From NCBI RefSeq assembly GCF_015690355.1, contig NZ_JADPRT010000003.1:310001-374000 (forward strand): a DNA stretch of 64,000 nt. Direction: 5' to 3'. The translations under genes and the position numbers were made by a program. The first letter of the stretch is position 1, and every line of letters starts with the position of its first letter. The stretch comes from Streptacidiphilus fuscans (GTDB taxonomy: Bacteria; Actinomycetota; Actinomycetes; Streptomycetales; Streptomycetaceae). Below are positions 28,163 through 36,936 of the stretch, one piece after another. Under the pieces are notes generated by a model. It made no database searches. It was given only the letters and a program-made list of their open reading frames with translations, and was not told the DNA's origin.

Positions 28163-29920
28163 GTGCGCATATCCCGCCGGCGCCTCAGATCCATGGCTGT
28201 GCTCGCCGCCACCGCCATGTGCGCCACCGTTCCGACCATCACCGCGGCCCACGCCGCGACCCCTGCGGCGACAGTCGCCTTCACCGTCAACGGCCAGGCA
28301 CCGGGGACCGCCCCGATCCCCGTCTCCGGTGTCGTCGACATCGCCGCGACCGTCACGCCCGGCGCCAACAACCCGGTTCAGACCGTGCAGATCGGGCTGA
28401 CCAACTCGCCCTACTCCCAAGTCGAGACGTTCCAGCCGGGACAATGCGACACGTCCTGCAGCGTCACCGCCTCGTTCGACACGAGCTCACTGCTGGGCTA
28501 CGCGGTCGGCGGGGTGGGCACGCCCTCGACCCCCGACGGCGCCCACACCGTCTACGTTCGCGCGCTGTCGGCGACGACCCCGTACGGGTACGCGTCGACC
28601 GCCGTCCAGGTCGACAACCACCGGCCCACGGCCGGGGCGCTGACTGACGAGAAAATGGTTGTCAGCGCGACCAAGGCGCTCACCTGGACGGTCACGCCCA
28701 ACGTGTCCGCGACCGCTCCGGCCGGCAGCACCATCTCCGACGTGGAGTTCGAGGCTCCCGGCACATCGCTGCCGATCAGCCACTTCACCAAGAACGCCGA
28801 CGGCAGCTGGACGGTGACCGTCGACACCAGCGCGCTCACCGGCATCTACAACATCGCGGCGATCGCCACCGACAGCAACGGCGTCAGCAGTCTTCCGCTG
28901 GTGAACAGGCTGATCGCGGACAACAACGGCTTCGCCGTGACCGCGCCGTCCGCCACCCAGCTCAACACCCCGGACTGGAGCGCGCTCCAGCTCGGCATCT
29001 CCTTTCCCGGCAACTGGGCCAGCTGCAACGAGTCCGTCGGCTCCTCCCGCGTCAGCGCTCCGAGCAACGTCGAGCTCCAGGTCGACGGCAAGGTCTGGCA
29101 GGACTCGCCCGTCAACCCCAACACCTTCTACATGACCAACGCCGCGGGCCAGTGTGTGCTCCCGGCCGTCGGCAACGAGGGGACGGCGGCGAAGCCCCTG
29201 CCCTACGGAGCGCACACCCTCACCTGGGTCGTCACCGACAACCACGGGGTCCAGGAGAGCGCCACCGAGTCGGTGACGGTGGGTCAGGCGCTGACCTCCA
29301 ACTGGCCCACCAACCCGATCCTGCTGACCGCAGGCAGCCCGCTCCACCTGGCCCCGACGGTCACCTCTCCGGACGGCTACAGCACCCTGCAGTCCTGGAC
29401 GATCACCGACCAGAACGGCAAGATGGTGGCCTCCGGTTCGGGCAGCACGTCCCCCTCGGTGACCCTGCCGACCTCGGTGACTCAGGAGACGGGCGGCCGG
29501 CTCACCCTGACACTGGTCTCCAGCTTGGGGATCACCACCCAGCAGACTGTTGCCTGGGAGACCGCCTGGCAGACGGCCGTCTTCACGCACCTGTCCGCTT
29601 CGACGATCACCAGCGGCGGCTGGGCCGAGCTCACCTCCGATGTCTGGGAGCGCGTGGCCGGAACCTGGGTGAAGGACCCGGGCAAGCCCGGCGCGCTCAG
29701 CTACGAGTGGAGCACCCCGGGCAGCAGCAACTGGCACCTCGGCAGCACGGTGATGATCACCGGGACCGGTGCGGGCGCAACCCCCGCCGGGGTCTGGGTG
29801 CACCCGGGCGGCAGCGCCTGCTTCCGCGCCTCCTACCTGGAGACCGTCCCAGCGAGCTCCTACGGCGGCCTGAACATCACGGCCACCGGCGCGCCGGTCT
29901 GCCTCACCGTCAAGCCGTGA
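28163..29920 (+). CDS. Large secreted protein, unknown function (intact member of tandem array)
   Basis: The 585-residue protein starts at GTG 28163, with GAGGAG 7 nt upstream, giving a signal peptide MRISRRRLRSMAVLAATAMC... cleaved near AHAAT. The mature protein is Ser/Thr/Gly-rich and predicted all-beta, built of Ig-like stretches; NADGSWTVTVDTSAL and DSNGVSS resemble bacterial Ig-like domains. It has few cysteines, partly paired (GQCDTSC; WASC; GQCVLP; SACF...APVCLTVKP). I recognise no catalytic motif. Two degenerate paralogues follow immediately downstream, so this appears to be the surviving copy of a small expanded family. Confidence 0.8.
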   Translation: MRISRRRLRSMAVLAATAMCATVPTITAAHAATPAATVAFTVNGQAPGTAPIPVSGVVDIAATVTPGANNPVQTVQIGLTNSPYSQVETFQPGQCDTSCSVTASFDTSSLLGYAVGGVGTPSTPDGAHTVYVRALSATTPYGYASTAVQVDNHRPTAGALTDEKMVVSATKALTWTVTPNVSATAPAGSTISDVEFEAPGTSLPISHFTKNADGSWTVTVDTSALTGIYNIAAIATDSNGVSSLPLVNRLIADNNGFAVTAPSATQLNTPDWSALQLGISFPGNWASCNESVGSSRVSAPSNVELQVDGKVWQDSPVNPNTFYMTNAAGQCVLPAVGNEGTAAKPLPYGAHTLTWVVTDNHGVQESATESVTVGQALTSNWPTNPILLTAGSPLHLAPTVTSPDGYSTLQSWTITDQNGKMVASGSGSTSPSVTLPTSVTQETGGRLTLTLVSSLGITTQQTVAWETAWQTAVFTHLSASTITSGGWAELTSDVWERVAGTWVKDPGKPGALSYEWSTPGSSNWHLGSTVMITGTGAGATPAGVWVHPGGSACFRASYLETVPASSYGGLNITATGAPVCLTVKP

Positions 29921-29973
29921 GCCGACCACGCCGCGCTCAACAGCACCGCGCTGAACAGCGCCACGCTCGATGA

Positions 29974-30381
29974 AACGACCGGCCCCGCGGCCCGCCCGCC
30001 GGCGGGCCCCCGGGCCGCGGGGGCGAGGCACCCCGGCCCGGCGGAAAGCCCGGGCGATACAGTTCGACAACCATCACCGCGGGAGGGTGGGTCAAGCTCA
30101 CCGCCGACATCTGGGAGCGCATCGCCGGCACCTGGGTCCACGACCCCGCCCAGTACGGCCAGGTGACCTGGGAGTGGGCCACGCCCGGCAGCAACGTCTG
30201 GCACAACGGGTCCGGGGTCCCCACCACGACCTACTCACCGCAGCCCCAGGCGTTCTGGGTCCACCCCGGAGGGAGCGCCTGCTTCCGCGCCTTCTACACC
30301 ACCGCCGGGAACGAGACCCCCTACGGCTGGGACGACGTCCCAGGCATCAGCGCGCCTGTCTGCATCACGGTCAAGCCGTGA
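29974..30381 (+). pseudogene. 3' remnant of a second copy of the secreted-protein gene
   Basis: From about 30061 to the stop at 30381 the reading frame encodes a close match to the C-terminal 105 residues of the upstream gene: TITAGGWVKLTADIWERIAG, then WHNGSG, FWVHPGGSACFRA and APVCITVKP. The frame is closed upstream by a TGA at 29971-29973, and there is no start codon, signal peptide or N-terminal two thirds. The junction with foreign sequence coincides with a very GC-rich hairpin. It is a truncated duplicate rather than a functional gene. Confidence 0.8.
29983..30022. repeat. GC-only inverted repeat at remnant boundary
   Basis: CCCCGCGGCCCG at 29983-29994 pairs perfectly with CGGGCCGCGGGG at 30011-30022; the loop itself contains CCCGCCGGCGGG. 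It lies about 60 bp after the intact gene's stop and just before homology of the truncated copy begins. Confidence 0.7.
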
Positions 30382-30443
30382 CCAGGCAGCTGCCCCCGGC
30401 CGTCCGCCCTTCGGCGTTCCCCAGACCTTCCTTCAGGAGCTTC

Positions 30444-32193
30444 ATGTCCACGCCCCGGCGGCGCGTCAGATCCATGGCCGTGCTCGTCGGCACCGCCCTC
30501 TGCGCCACTCTCCCCAGCATCAGCGCCGCCCACGCCACGACGACCGCGCCCACGCTCGTGGTCTCGGTGAACGGCACCACGCCCGGCTCCACCGCGGTCC
30601 CGGTGACCGGAACGATGAACATCGCCATGACGGTGACCCCATTCACCGGGTTTCGCGATCCAGCAGGTCGCCTACAACCTCGCAGGCACGGGCCTGCACG
30701 GCTCGATCCCGATCCAGCCCGGTCAGTGCGAGACCACCTGCACGGTCCAGGCGTCGATCGACACCACCACCCTCCTGCCCTACGCCACTGGCGGCTTCGA
30801 GGAGCCGGCCGTCACCGACGGCATCCACCAGCTCTTCGTGGCGGCGGACAGCCTGGGGACCACGGGCGCGTCGCTCGGCACCCCCGTCGACGTCGACAAC
30901 CACCGTCCGAACGCAGGTCAGGCCGCGTCCTCGGGCACCCCGGTGGTGCACGCCACCAACCAGCTGACCTGGACGGTCACCCCCACCGTCTCCCCAACGG
31001 CCCCGAGCGGCACCACGGTCACCGACGTGGAGCTGGACTCGCCCGGGCCCGCACTCCCGGTCACTCACTTCGTCAAGAACGCCGACGGCACCTGGACGGT
31101 GTCCGTCGACACCAGCGCCCTGGACGACGGGGTGTACGCGATCGCCGCCGTCGCGATGGACAGCAACGGCGTGGTCAGCTCCCCGCTGACAGCGAACATG
31201 GTGATCGACCGGAGCTTCACGCTGACCGCGCCCACGCAGACCGTGGTCACACCGGACTGGAGCAACCTCGACCTGTCCTACAGCTACCCGGGCAACTGGG
31301 CCGCCTGCAACGGGTACACGGGCGCAGGCTACGTCGGGCCCTCGCACATCGAGCTCCAGGTCGACGGCGCGGTCTGGCAGTACTTGCCCGTCTACAACAT
31401 CGGGGCGTTCGGCAGAACACCGTCGGGCACGTGCCTCCTACCCGTGCTGGGCGGTTCGTCCTACAACCCAAAACCCCTGCCTTACGGCAAGCACACCCTC
31501 ACCTGGGTGGTCACCGACAGCAACGGGGTTCAGGAGAGCGTCGACCAGCCGGTCACCGTGGCAGCGCCGCTGACGGCCACCTGGCCGACCGGCTCCGAGA
31601 CCCTCGTCACGGGCAGCACCATCCACGTGGCCCCGACCGTCTCGTCGCCCGACGGCTTCAGCACGCTGCAGTCATGGACCGTCACCGACCAGAACGGCAA
31701 CACGCTCGCCTCCGGCACCGGCGCGACCCCGCCCGCGCTGTCCCTGGCCACTCCGGCGGCTCAGGAGACCGGCGGTCGCCTCACGCTGAACCTGGTATCC
31801 AGCGCAGGGCTCACCACCACGCAGAGCTTCACCTACCAGACCGGCTGGCAGACCGCCGCGTTCGCAGGACTCTCCGCAACCTCCGCCGTCAAGGGGACCT
31901 GGGTCAAGCTGTCCTCCTCCGCCTGGGCGAAGGTCAACGGCAAGTGGATCAACCCCGGGGTACAGGCCCACGTCCAGTACCAGTGGAGCGTCCCGGGCAG
32001 CGGGGTCTGGCACAACGGCTCGGCCTACCCGGTCGGCCCGACCACCGCGCCGCTGCCGACCACCTGGATCAAGGCCGGCAGCAACGCCTGCTTCCGTGCC
32101 GTCTACACCGAGGAGTTCCCGCTCACCACCTCCTACGGGACGGACCTGATCCCCGCCACCAGCGCGCCGGTCTGCCTGACCGTCAAGCCCTGA
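30444..32193 (+). pseudogene. Frameshifted third copy of the secreted-protein gene
   Basis: ATG 30444 with AGGAG upstream opens a frame with a signal peptide (MSTPRRRVRSMAVLVGTALC..., ending AHATT) and about 70 residues homologous to the intact paralogue. The homologous frame then jumps by one base at TTT 30651-30653 (CCGGGTTTCGCG); removing one T restores FAIQQVAYNLAGTGLHG and continuity to the natural stop at 32193, including NADGTWTVSVDTSAL and APVCLTVKP. Repaired, the protein would be about 582 residues. Either a recent inactivating mutation, a phase-variable state or a sequencing error is possible. All later parts are intact, which argues the shift is very recent. Confidence 0.8.
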
Positions 32194-32212
32194 GCTGGCT
32201 ATCGTCCTCACC

Positions 32213-32446
32213 ATGACTGCCAACGCACGCATGGTCGGCCTTCAGGGCCGGGTGACGGGAACGGTCGGGCCGGGCCTGGTCGGTGAGGTGATGGTGTACG
32301 TGCCGGCGCGCGGCGGGACCGAGGCGTTCCTCGCCCATCCCGCCGTGCCCGGCGAGCGGTTGACCGTCGGGACGGCGGTGGTGGTGCAGGAGTACCAGCC
32401 GCCGCGCACCGTCTACGTCGCCGCGCTGCTGCCGTCACCGTCCTGA
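32213..32446 (+). CDS. Small NfeD-like OB-fold protein
   Basis: The 77-residue protein resembles the C-terminal OB-type domain of NfeD proteins (GLQGRVTGTVGPGLVGEVMV, GERLTVGTAVVVQEYQPPRT), with no membrane anchor. NfeD partners flotillins, and the flotillin gene lies 204 bp downstream on the same strand, so the pair probably acts together. The start ATG 32213 is 20 bp after the stop of the frameshifted secreted-protein gene. Confidence 0.75.
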   Translation: MTANARMVGLQGRVTGTVGPGLVGEVMVYVPARGGTEAFLAHPAVPGERLTVGTAVVVQEYQPPRTVYVAALLPSPS

Positions 32447-32650
32447 CCGACGACCGCCGACCGCCGACCGCCGACGGCGGCCCCCTGACCAGTCACAGCG
32501 TCAAATTCTCGTCAAGAGAAGCCCCCGCGCGTTAACACCGCGGCCGGAGGGTGCACACTCTCCGCCGGCCGCCATTAAAAGCCCGCGTTCCTCCTGCGCC
32601 ACCAGTTCGACGCAGCCACGGGCCGGCGGCGCAGAAGGGGGCATGCGCCG

Positions 32651-34123
32651 ATGTTCATCGGTGTTATCGCGGGGGGCATTGTTGTCGCCCTGCTGATCGT
32701 GATCGTGCTGTTCAAGCTCATGTGGCGGGTCGCCGAACCCAACGAGGCGCTGATCATCTCGGGTTCCAAGCACCGGACCGAGGGCCTCGACGAGGGGCTC
32801 GGTTTCCGGATCGTCACCGGGCGCGGAACCCTGGTCACCCCGGGCATCCAGGTGGTCCGCAAGCTCTACCTCGACCTCAACGAGGCCGACCTCGACGTCG
32901 AGTGCGTCACCAGCCAGGGCATCCCGGTCCGGGTCAAGGGCGTGGTGATCTTCAAGGTCGGCGACGACCACGTCTCCATCGCCAACGCGGCCCGCCGCTT
33001 CCTGGACCGCCAGGACCACATGGGCGACCGGGTGCACAACGTCTTCGCCGGTCATCTGCGGTCCATCGTCGGCGGGTTGACCGTCGAGGAGATGATCCGC
33101 GACCGCGAGCGGCTCACCGGCGAGACCCGCTCCGCGTCCGGTTCGGAGATGGAGAAGCTCGGCCTGATCATCGACTCGCTGCAGATCCAGGAGATCGACG
33201 ACCCGACCGGCTACATCAAGAACCTGGCCGCCCCGCACGCCGCCGCGGTCCACCGCGACGCGCGCATCGCCCAGGCGGAGGCGGACCGCGCGGCCACCCA
33301 GGCCGAGCAGGAGGCCGCCGCCCGCAAGGCCGAGTCGACCCGTAACAGCGAGATCCTGCAGGCCGGTTACCGCGCGGAGATGGAGAAGGCCGCCGCCTCC
33401 GCACGCCAGGCCGGTCCGCTGGCCGAGGCCGCCGCCAAGCAGGAGGTCGTGGTCCAGGAGACCCGCGTCGCCGAGCTCGAAGCCCAGCGCCGCGAGCAGC
33501 AGCTGCAGATCGACGTGCGCAAGCCCGCCGACGCCGCCGCCTACCAGACCCGCACCATCGCCGAGGCCGATCGCGACGCCCGGATCTCCGCCGCACAGGC
33601 GCAGGCCAAGGAGACCGAGCTCCGTGCCGCCGCCGAGGCCACCCGGCTCAAGACGGCGGCCGGCGCCGAGGCCGAGTCCACCCGGGTCCGCGGTGAGGCG
33701 GACGCATCCGCGACCCGCGCCCGCGGCATCGCCGAGGCCGAGGCGGTGCAGGCCAAGGGCCTGGCCGACGCCGAGTCGGCCCGCGCCCTCGGTCTGGCCG
33801 AAGCGGAGGCCATCAAGGCCCGCGCCGCGGCCCTGGCCGAGAACCAGGAGGCGGTCGTGGCCCAGCAGTTGGCCGAGAAGTGGCCGGAGATCGTGCAGGC
33901 GGGCGCGTCCGCCTTCGGCAACGTCGAGCACATGGTGCTGCTCAACGGCGCCGAGGGCATGGGCGAGATGTTCGCCAAGGCGCTCACCATGGGCGGCACC
34001 GGACTGGGCCTGGCCCGCCAGTTGCTGTCCCAGATGAAGGGCGACGGCGAGGGCGACGGCAAGGGCGACGGCAAGGGCGGCAGCGAGCCGCCGACCGTCC
34101 CGCAGCAGATCACCGTCGAGTAG
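32651..34123 (+). CDS. Flotillin-like SPFH/band 7 protein
   Basis: The 490-residue protein has one N-terminal membrane segment (about residues 3-25), an SPFH/band 7 domain (about 28-205), and a long Ala/Glu-rich coiled coil (about 205-410) with many EA repeats typical of flotillins. The C-terminus has a globular LLNGAEGMGEMFAKALTMGG stretch and a tail of DGEGDGKGDGKG repeats. Flotillins scaffold membrane microdomains. Pairing with the NfeD-like gene supports the assignment. A gap of about 200 bp precedes it and may contain a promoter. A strong hairpin follows. Confidence 0.92.
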   Translation: MFIGVIAGGIVVALLIVIVLFKLMWRVAEPNEALIISGSKHRTEGLDEGLGFRIVTGRGTLVTPGIQVVRKLYLDLNEADLDVECVTSQGIPVRVKGVVIFKVGDDHVSIANAARRFLDRQDHMGDRVHNVFAGHLRSIVGGLTVEEMIRDRERLTGETRSASGSEMEKLGLIIDSLQIQEIDDPTGYIKNLAAPHAAAVHRDARIAQAEADRAATQAEQEAAARKAESTRNSEILQAGYRAEMEKAAASARQAGPLAEAAAKQEVVVQETRVAELEAQRREQQLQIDVRKPADAAAYQTRTIAEADRDARISAAQAQAKETELRAAAEATRLKTAAGAEAESTRVRGEADASATRARGIAEAEAVQAKGLADAESARALGLAEAEAIKARAAALAENQEAVVAQQLAEKWPEIVQAGASAFGNVEHMVLLNGAEGMGEMFAKALTMGGTGLGLARQLLSQMKGDGEGDGKGDGKGGSEPPTVPQQITVE

Positions 34124-34159
34124 CAGATCGCCGTCGAGCAGCAGCTGACACCTGCCAAG

Positions 34160-34191
34160 CCGAAGGGCCGACCCGTCAGGGTCGGCCCTTC
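34160..34191. terminator. Terminator after flotillin gene
   Basis: CGAAGGGCCGACCC at 34160-34173 pairs perfectly with GGGTCGGCCCTTCG at 34178-34191 over the loop GTCA. The gene on the other side is convergent, so it may serve both. Confidence 0.85.
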
Positions 34192-34233
34192 GTCACGTTT
34201 CTCTGGGACGTCAGCTCTCGGACGTCTCGGACG

Positions 34234-34434
34234 TCAGCTCTTGGACGCCTTCTTCACCAGGATGACCACCACGGCCGCCAGCGCCACCACCAGCAGCGCC
34301 TTGATGACGAAGGTCATCAGTCCGAAGACCAGGCCCACGATGGCGGAGAGCACCCACCAGGCCACGATGATCGCCAGAATCGGGACCACGATGTTGCGCA
34401 CCCAGCTGGGGAGTGCCTTCCACAGTTCAGTCAT
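34234..34434 (-). CDS. Small membrane protein, DUF5326-like
   Basis: The 66-residue protein has two hydrophobic segments (about residues 14-36 and 40-60) between a short amphipathic N-terminus (MTELWKALPSWVRN) and a Lys-rich end (VKKASKS). It matches the small DUF5326 family known from streptomycetes, of unknown role. GGAGGACG precedes ATG 34434. It is convergent with the flotillin gene. Confidence 0.75.
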   Translation of the reverse strand: MTELWKALPSWVRNIVVPILAIIVAWWVLSAIVGLVFGLMTFVIKALLVVALAAVVVILVKKASKS

Positions 34435-34580
34435 GATGTCCGTCCTCCCCCTCGGGTGTCCTCGTTACGTCTCCGATCGTACGGGCGGATCGCCCGCTCC
34501 CGAAGGGTTCCTGCCCCTGAGAAGACCCGGATAAGACCCTGATCAGGCCGTCCCGCGCACCAGGGTCGGGACTCGGGGAT

Positions 34581-34898
34581 TCAGCCCTCCGGAGGGGCGA
34601 AGACCACCAGAACCCGCAGGTCCTCACTGATGTGGTGGAAGCGGTGCGGCACCCCGGCCGGAACGTAGACGACGCTGCCACGCCCCACAGTCGTGGTCTC
34701 CTCACCCACCGTGATCGCACCCCGTCCGCTGACGATCACGTAGAGCTCGTCCTCACGGTGCGGATTCTGCGTGTCCAACTCGCCGGCACCCAGGGCGTAC
34801 AGCCCGGCCGACATGTTGCGTTCCCGCAGGAACTGCAGGTAGGCGCCCTCGTTGGCGGCACGCTCGGCATCGAGCTCGTCCATCCGGAAGACCTTCAT
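34581..34898 (-). CDS. Cupin-domain protein
   Basis: The 105-residue single-domain cupin has motif 1 with NPHREDELYVIVSGRG and motif 2 with PAGVPHRFHH, providing candidate metal ligands His, Glu and His. The usual first motif G(X)5HXH(X)3,4E is slightly degenerate (HRED). Small cupins bind metals and carry varied activities; none can be deduced. It reads on the same strand as the downstream small membrane-protein gene, 147 bp apart, so cotranscription is uncertain. Confidence 0.85.
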   Translation of the reverse strand: MKVFRMDELDAERAANEGAYLQFLRERNMSAGLYALGAGELDTQNPHREDELYVIVSGRGAITVGEETTTVGRGSVVYVPAGVPHRFHHISEDLRVLVVFAPPEG

Positions 34899-35020
34899 GG
34901 AGCCATGATGGCAGTCCGGTGATCGCCCCGTGTTCGCACGTGTCGACGCGTTCCAAGCTGTGACACCGACATGACCGTCCGGGACTACCGTCGCCCGCGA
35001 CGGACTGCGACGATCGCACC

Positions 35021-35398
35021 ATGATGAAGTTCGCTCTCAAGATCCTGATCAACGCGGCGGCCATCTGGGTGGCCGCCGCGCTCGTCACAGGCATTCACCT
35101 GACCGCGGCCGACTGGCAGCACCAGGCCTTGACCGTGGTCCTCGTGGCCCTCGTCTTCGGCGTGGTGAACTTCTTCATCAAGCCGCTGGTCAAGCTCTTC
35201 TCGTTCCCGCTGTTCATTCTCACCCTCGGCCTGATCACCTTCGTGATCAACGCGCTGATGCTCTGGCTGACCTCCTGGACCTCGGGCAAGCTCAACCTCG
35301 ACTTCCACGTCGACGGCTTCGTCCCGGCCCTGCTCGGCTCGCTGATCATCAGCATCGTCGCCTGGGCGCTGCACCTGGTCGTCCGCGACGACGACTAG
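35021..35398 (+). CDS. Four-helix membrane protein of the mycobacterial-type phage holin family
   Basis: The 125-residue protein has four hydrophobic helices (about residues 5-25, 38-58, 60-85, 98-120) with the family signature FGVVNFFIKPLVKLFSFPLF near 45-65. The Pfam family is named after phage holins, but chromosomal members are common and unlinked to phage. ATG 35021 and ATG 35024 are equally possible. No lysis gene is adjacent. It is convergent with ssgA; the 55 bp between them contains three copies of an ACCGGCCGGCACCA-like repeat. Confidence 0.8.
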   Translation: MMKFALKILINAAAIWVAAALVTGIHLTAADWQHQALTVVLVALVFGVVNFFIKPLVKLFSFPLFILTLGLITFVINALMLWLTSWTSGKLNLDFHVDGFVPALLGSLIISIVAWALHLVVRDDD

Positions 35399-35454
35399 GA
35401 CCGGCCGGCACCAAGACCGGCCGGCACCAGAACCGGCCGGCACCAGGACCAGCA

Positions 35455-35880
35455 CTAGGACTGCCCGAGGATCAGCTCCAACTGACGATCCAGGTCTGCG
35501 GCCGTGTGCTCCTGACCCATCGGGAGCACACGGTCGGTGCGGCCGAGGAAGGCGATCAACGGAATCGCCGCGGAGAGCAGCACCGCCGTGCCGTCGGGGG
35601 AGTGCAGTTCGATGCGGACGTCCATGAAGTCCTCGTCCTCCCCCGGCACCGGCAGCACCCGGACGTCACCCTCGCCGGTCGGGCGGGTGATCCCGTCCAG
35701 CAGGAGTTCGCGACCGAAGACCCAGGTCACCGGCGGGTCGCCGGGCAGGTGGAAGGTGAGCCGGACCGCAAAGGGGTCGGCGGGGTCGTAGACGAGCTCG
35801 ACATGGGTGTCGAAGGCGAGGTCCTCCGACACCACCAGACTCATCACCAGCTGGCCCTTGACCAGGCTCTGCATCTTCAT
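35455..35880 (-). CDS. ssgA: SsgA-like sporulation/cell-division protein
   Basis: The 141-residue protein belongs to the SALP family, restricted to sporulating actinomycetes. LTFHLPGDPPVTWVFGRELL and the phrases GITRPTGEGDV and FLGRTDRVLPMGQEH closely match SsgA rather than SsgB. SsgA marks sites of septation and branching and helps SsgB place FtsZ. ATG 35880 has GAGAGG upstream; a downstream ATG (MSLVVSE) would match the S. coelicolor start more closely, so the start may be about 12 residues later. The IclR-type gene ssgR lies directly upstream on the same strand, as in S. coelicolor, which strengthens the call. Confidence 0.88.
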   Translation of the reverse strand: MKMQSLVKGQLVMSLVVSEDLAFDTHVELVYDPADPFAVRLTFHLPGDPPVTWVFGRELLLDGITRPTGEGDVRVLPVPGEDEDFMDVRIELHSPDGTAVLLSAAIPLIAFLGRTDRVLPMGQEHTAADLDRQLELILGQS

Positions 35881-35970
35881 TGCGGTACCTCTCGATCCCC
35901 GACGTCCGTACGGTACTGCGTATGGGAACCATGCTCTCTTCGTCCCCATTCGCTACCAAGGGCGAAGTTT

Positions 35971-36729
35971 TCAGATGGTGAACGACAGCCGGTCCATCAC
36001 CGCCCCGACCCGCATGGCGAGCCGGTCGGCAGCTGCGGAGAGCCGATGCGCCTGAGCGACCGGCAGTGACAGACCGATGGTGCACAGCGCGGCGCCGACC
36101 ATGATCGGTACGGCCGCGCAGACCACTCCTGGCAGGTATTCCTGCTGCTCCAGCACCGGACGCGCCGGATGGCGGGCGTCGAGTCTGCGCAGCAGGACGG
36201 TCGAGTCGGTCACCGTGCGCCGGGTCAACGACTGCGGACGGTGACGCGAGAGGTAGTCAAGGCGGCCCTCCCGATCGAGTTGGCCGAGAAGGCACTGCCC
36301 GACGGCGTGGGCGTTGCCGGTGACGCGAAAGTCGGCCCACTCCTCGACGGCCGGAACGCCCGGCGCCTCGGAGACGTCGACGACCTCGATCTCGCCGTCG
36401 CGGTAGGTGGCGAAGTAGGTGGCCGCGCCGAGTTCGTCGCGCAGCCGGTCCAGGGCGGACGCGATCGCGTCCCGTCCCTGGGAGACCTGGTGGTTGCGGC
36501 CGAGCGAGCCGACCGCCTCGCCGAGGACGTACTCGCCGTCGACGCGGCGCAGATAGCCCTCGTGGGTCAGCGTCCTGAGCAGGTGGTACGTGGTGGCAAG
36601 GGGGAGTCCGGCCTGACGGGCGAGCTGTTTGGCGGTCGCGCCGTCGCCCTGGAGGCCCACGGCCTCCAGCAGACGGAGCGCGCGCTGGACCGACCCGATC
36701 AAGGTCGGCGCGGCCTTCTCCGTCGCCAT
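35971..36729 (-). CDS. ssgR: IclR-family regulator SsgR
   Basis: The 252-residue protein has an IclR winged helix-turn-helix (about residues 8-75; VQRALRLLEAVGL...TAKQLARQAGLPLATTYHLL) and an IclR effector domain (about 85-250). In S. coelicolor SsgR activates ssgA during sporulation; the same arrangement here supports that role. ATG 36729 has GGAGGGG 6 nt upstream; a longer frame adds a sequence without family similarity. The upstream region is shared with the divergent NUDIX gene. Confidence 0.85.
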   Translation of the reverse strand: MATEKAAPTLIGSVQRALRLLEAVGLQGDGATAKQLARQAGLPLATTYHLLRTLTHEGYLRRVDGEYVLGEAVGSLGRNHQVSQGRDAIASALDRLRDELGAATYFATYRDGEIEVVDVSEAPGVPAVEEWADFRVTGNAHAVGQCLLGQLDREGRLDYLSRHRPQSLTRRTVTDSTVLLRRLDARHPARPVLEQQEYLPGVVCAAVPIMVGAALCTIGLSLPVAQAHRLSAAADRLAMRVGAVMDRLSFTI

Positions 36730-36827
36730 CGCTACCCCTCCAACCGCCGGACATATGCCATTTGGACGCAACTCCTCCACATAATGCCCTTCAGATCACA
36801 GTAATGTCTCGCACCCCAGACGGAGCA

Positions 36828-36853
36828 CCACCCCCGCCAATCGGCGGGGGTGG
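36828..36853. promoter_or_regulatory. Perfect hairpin in ssgR/NUDIX divergent region
   Basis: CCACCCCCGCC at 36828-36838 and GGCGGGGGTGG at 36843-36853 form an 11-bp perfect stem over the loop AATC, followed on + by AAATTT. Because it lies between divergent starts, it is more likely an operator or leader element than a terminator, unless an unseen short transcript ends here. Confidence 0.5.
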
Positions 36854-36936
36854 AAATTTGACCAGGACTTAACCTGCGCACAACGGAAGCAGGTTCGGGT
36901 TTGGCTGGATGTCACCTGCGGCACACTCCAGTCGTG

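Noticed and set aside
30640..30665. Programmed ribosomal frameshift in the third paralogue
   Set aside because: The TTT context is not a known slippery site, the intact paralogue lacks it, and no stimulatory structure is evident; mutation or sequence error is simpler.
29970..32216. A 748-codon open frame running through the truncated and frameshifted paralogues
   Set aside because: It joins an unrelated frame, a real signal peptide at 30444 and then out-of-frame nonsense after the shift at 30651. It is not one gene.
35021..35398. Phage holin implying a prophage
   Set aside because: The family is mostly chromosomal, and there is no lysin, integrase, capsid gene or att site nearby.
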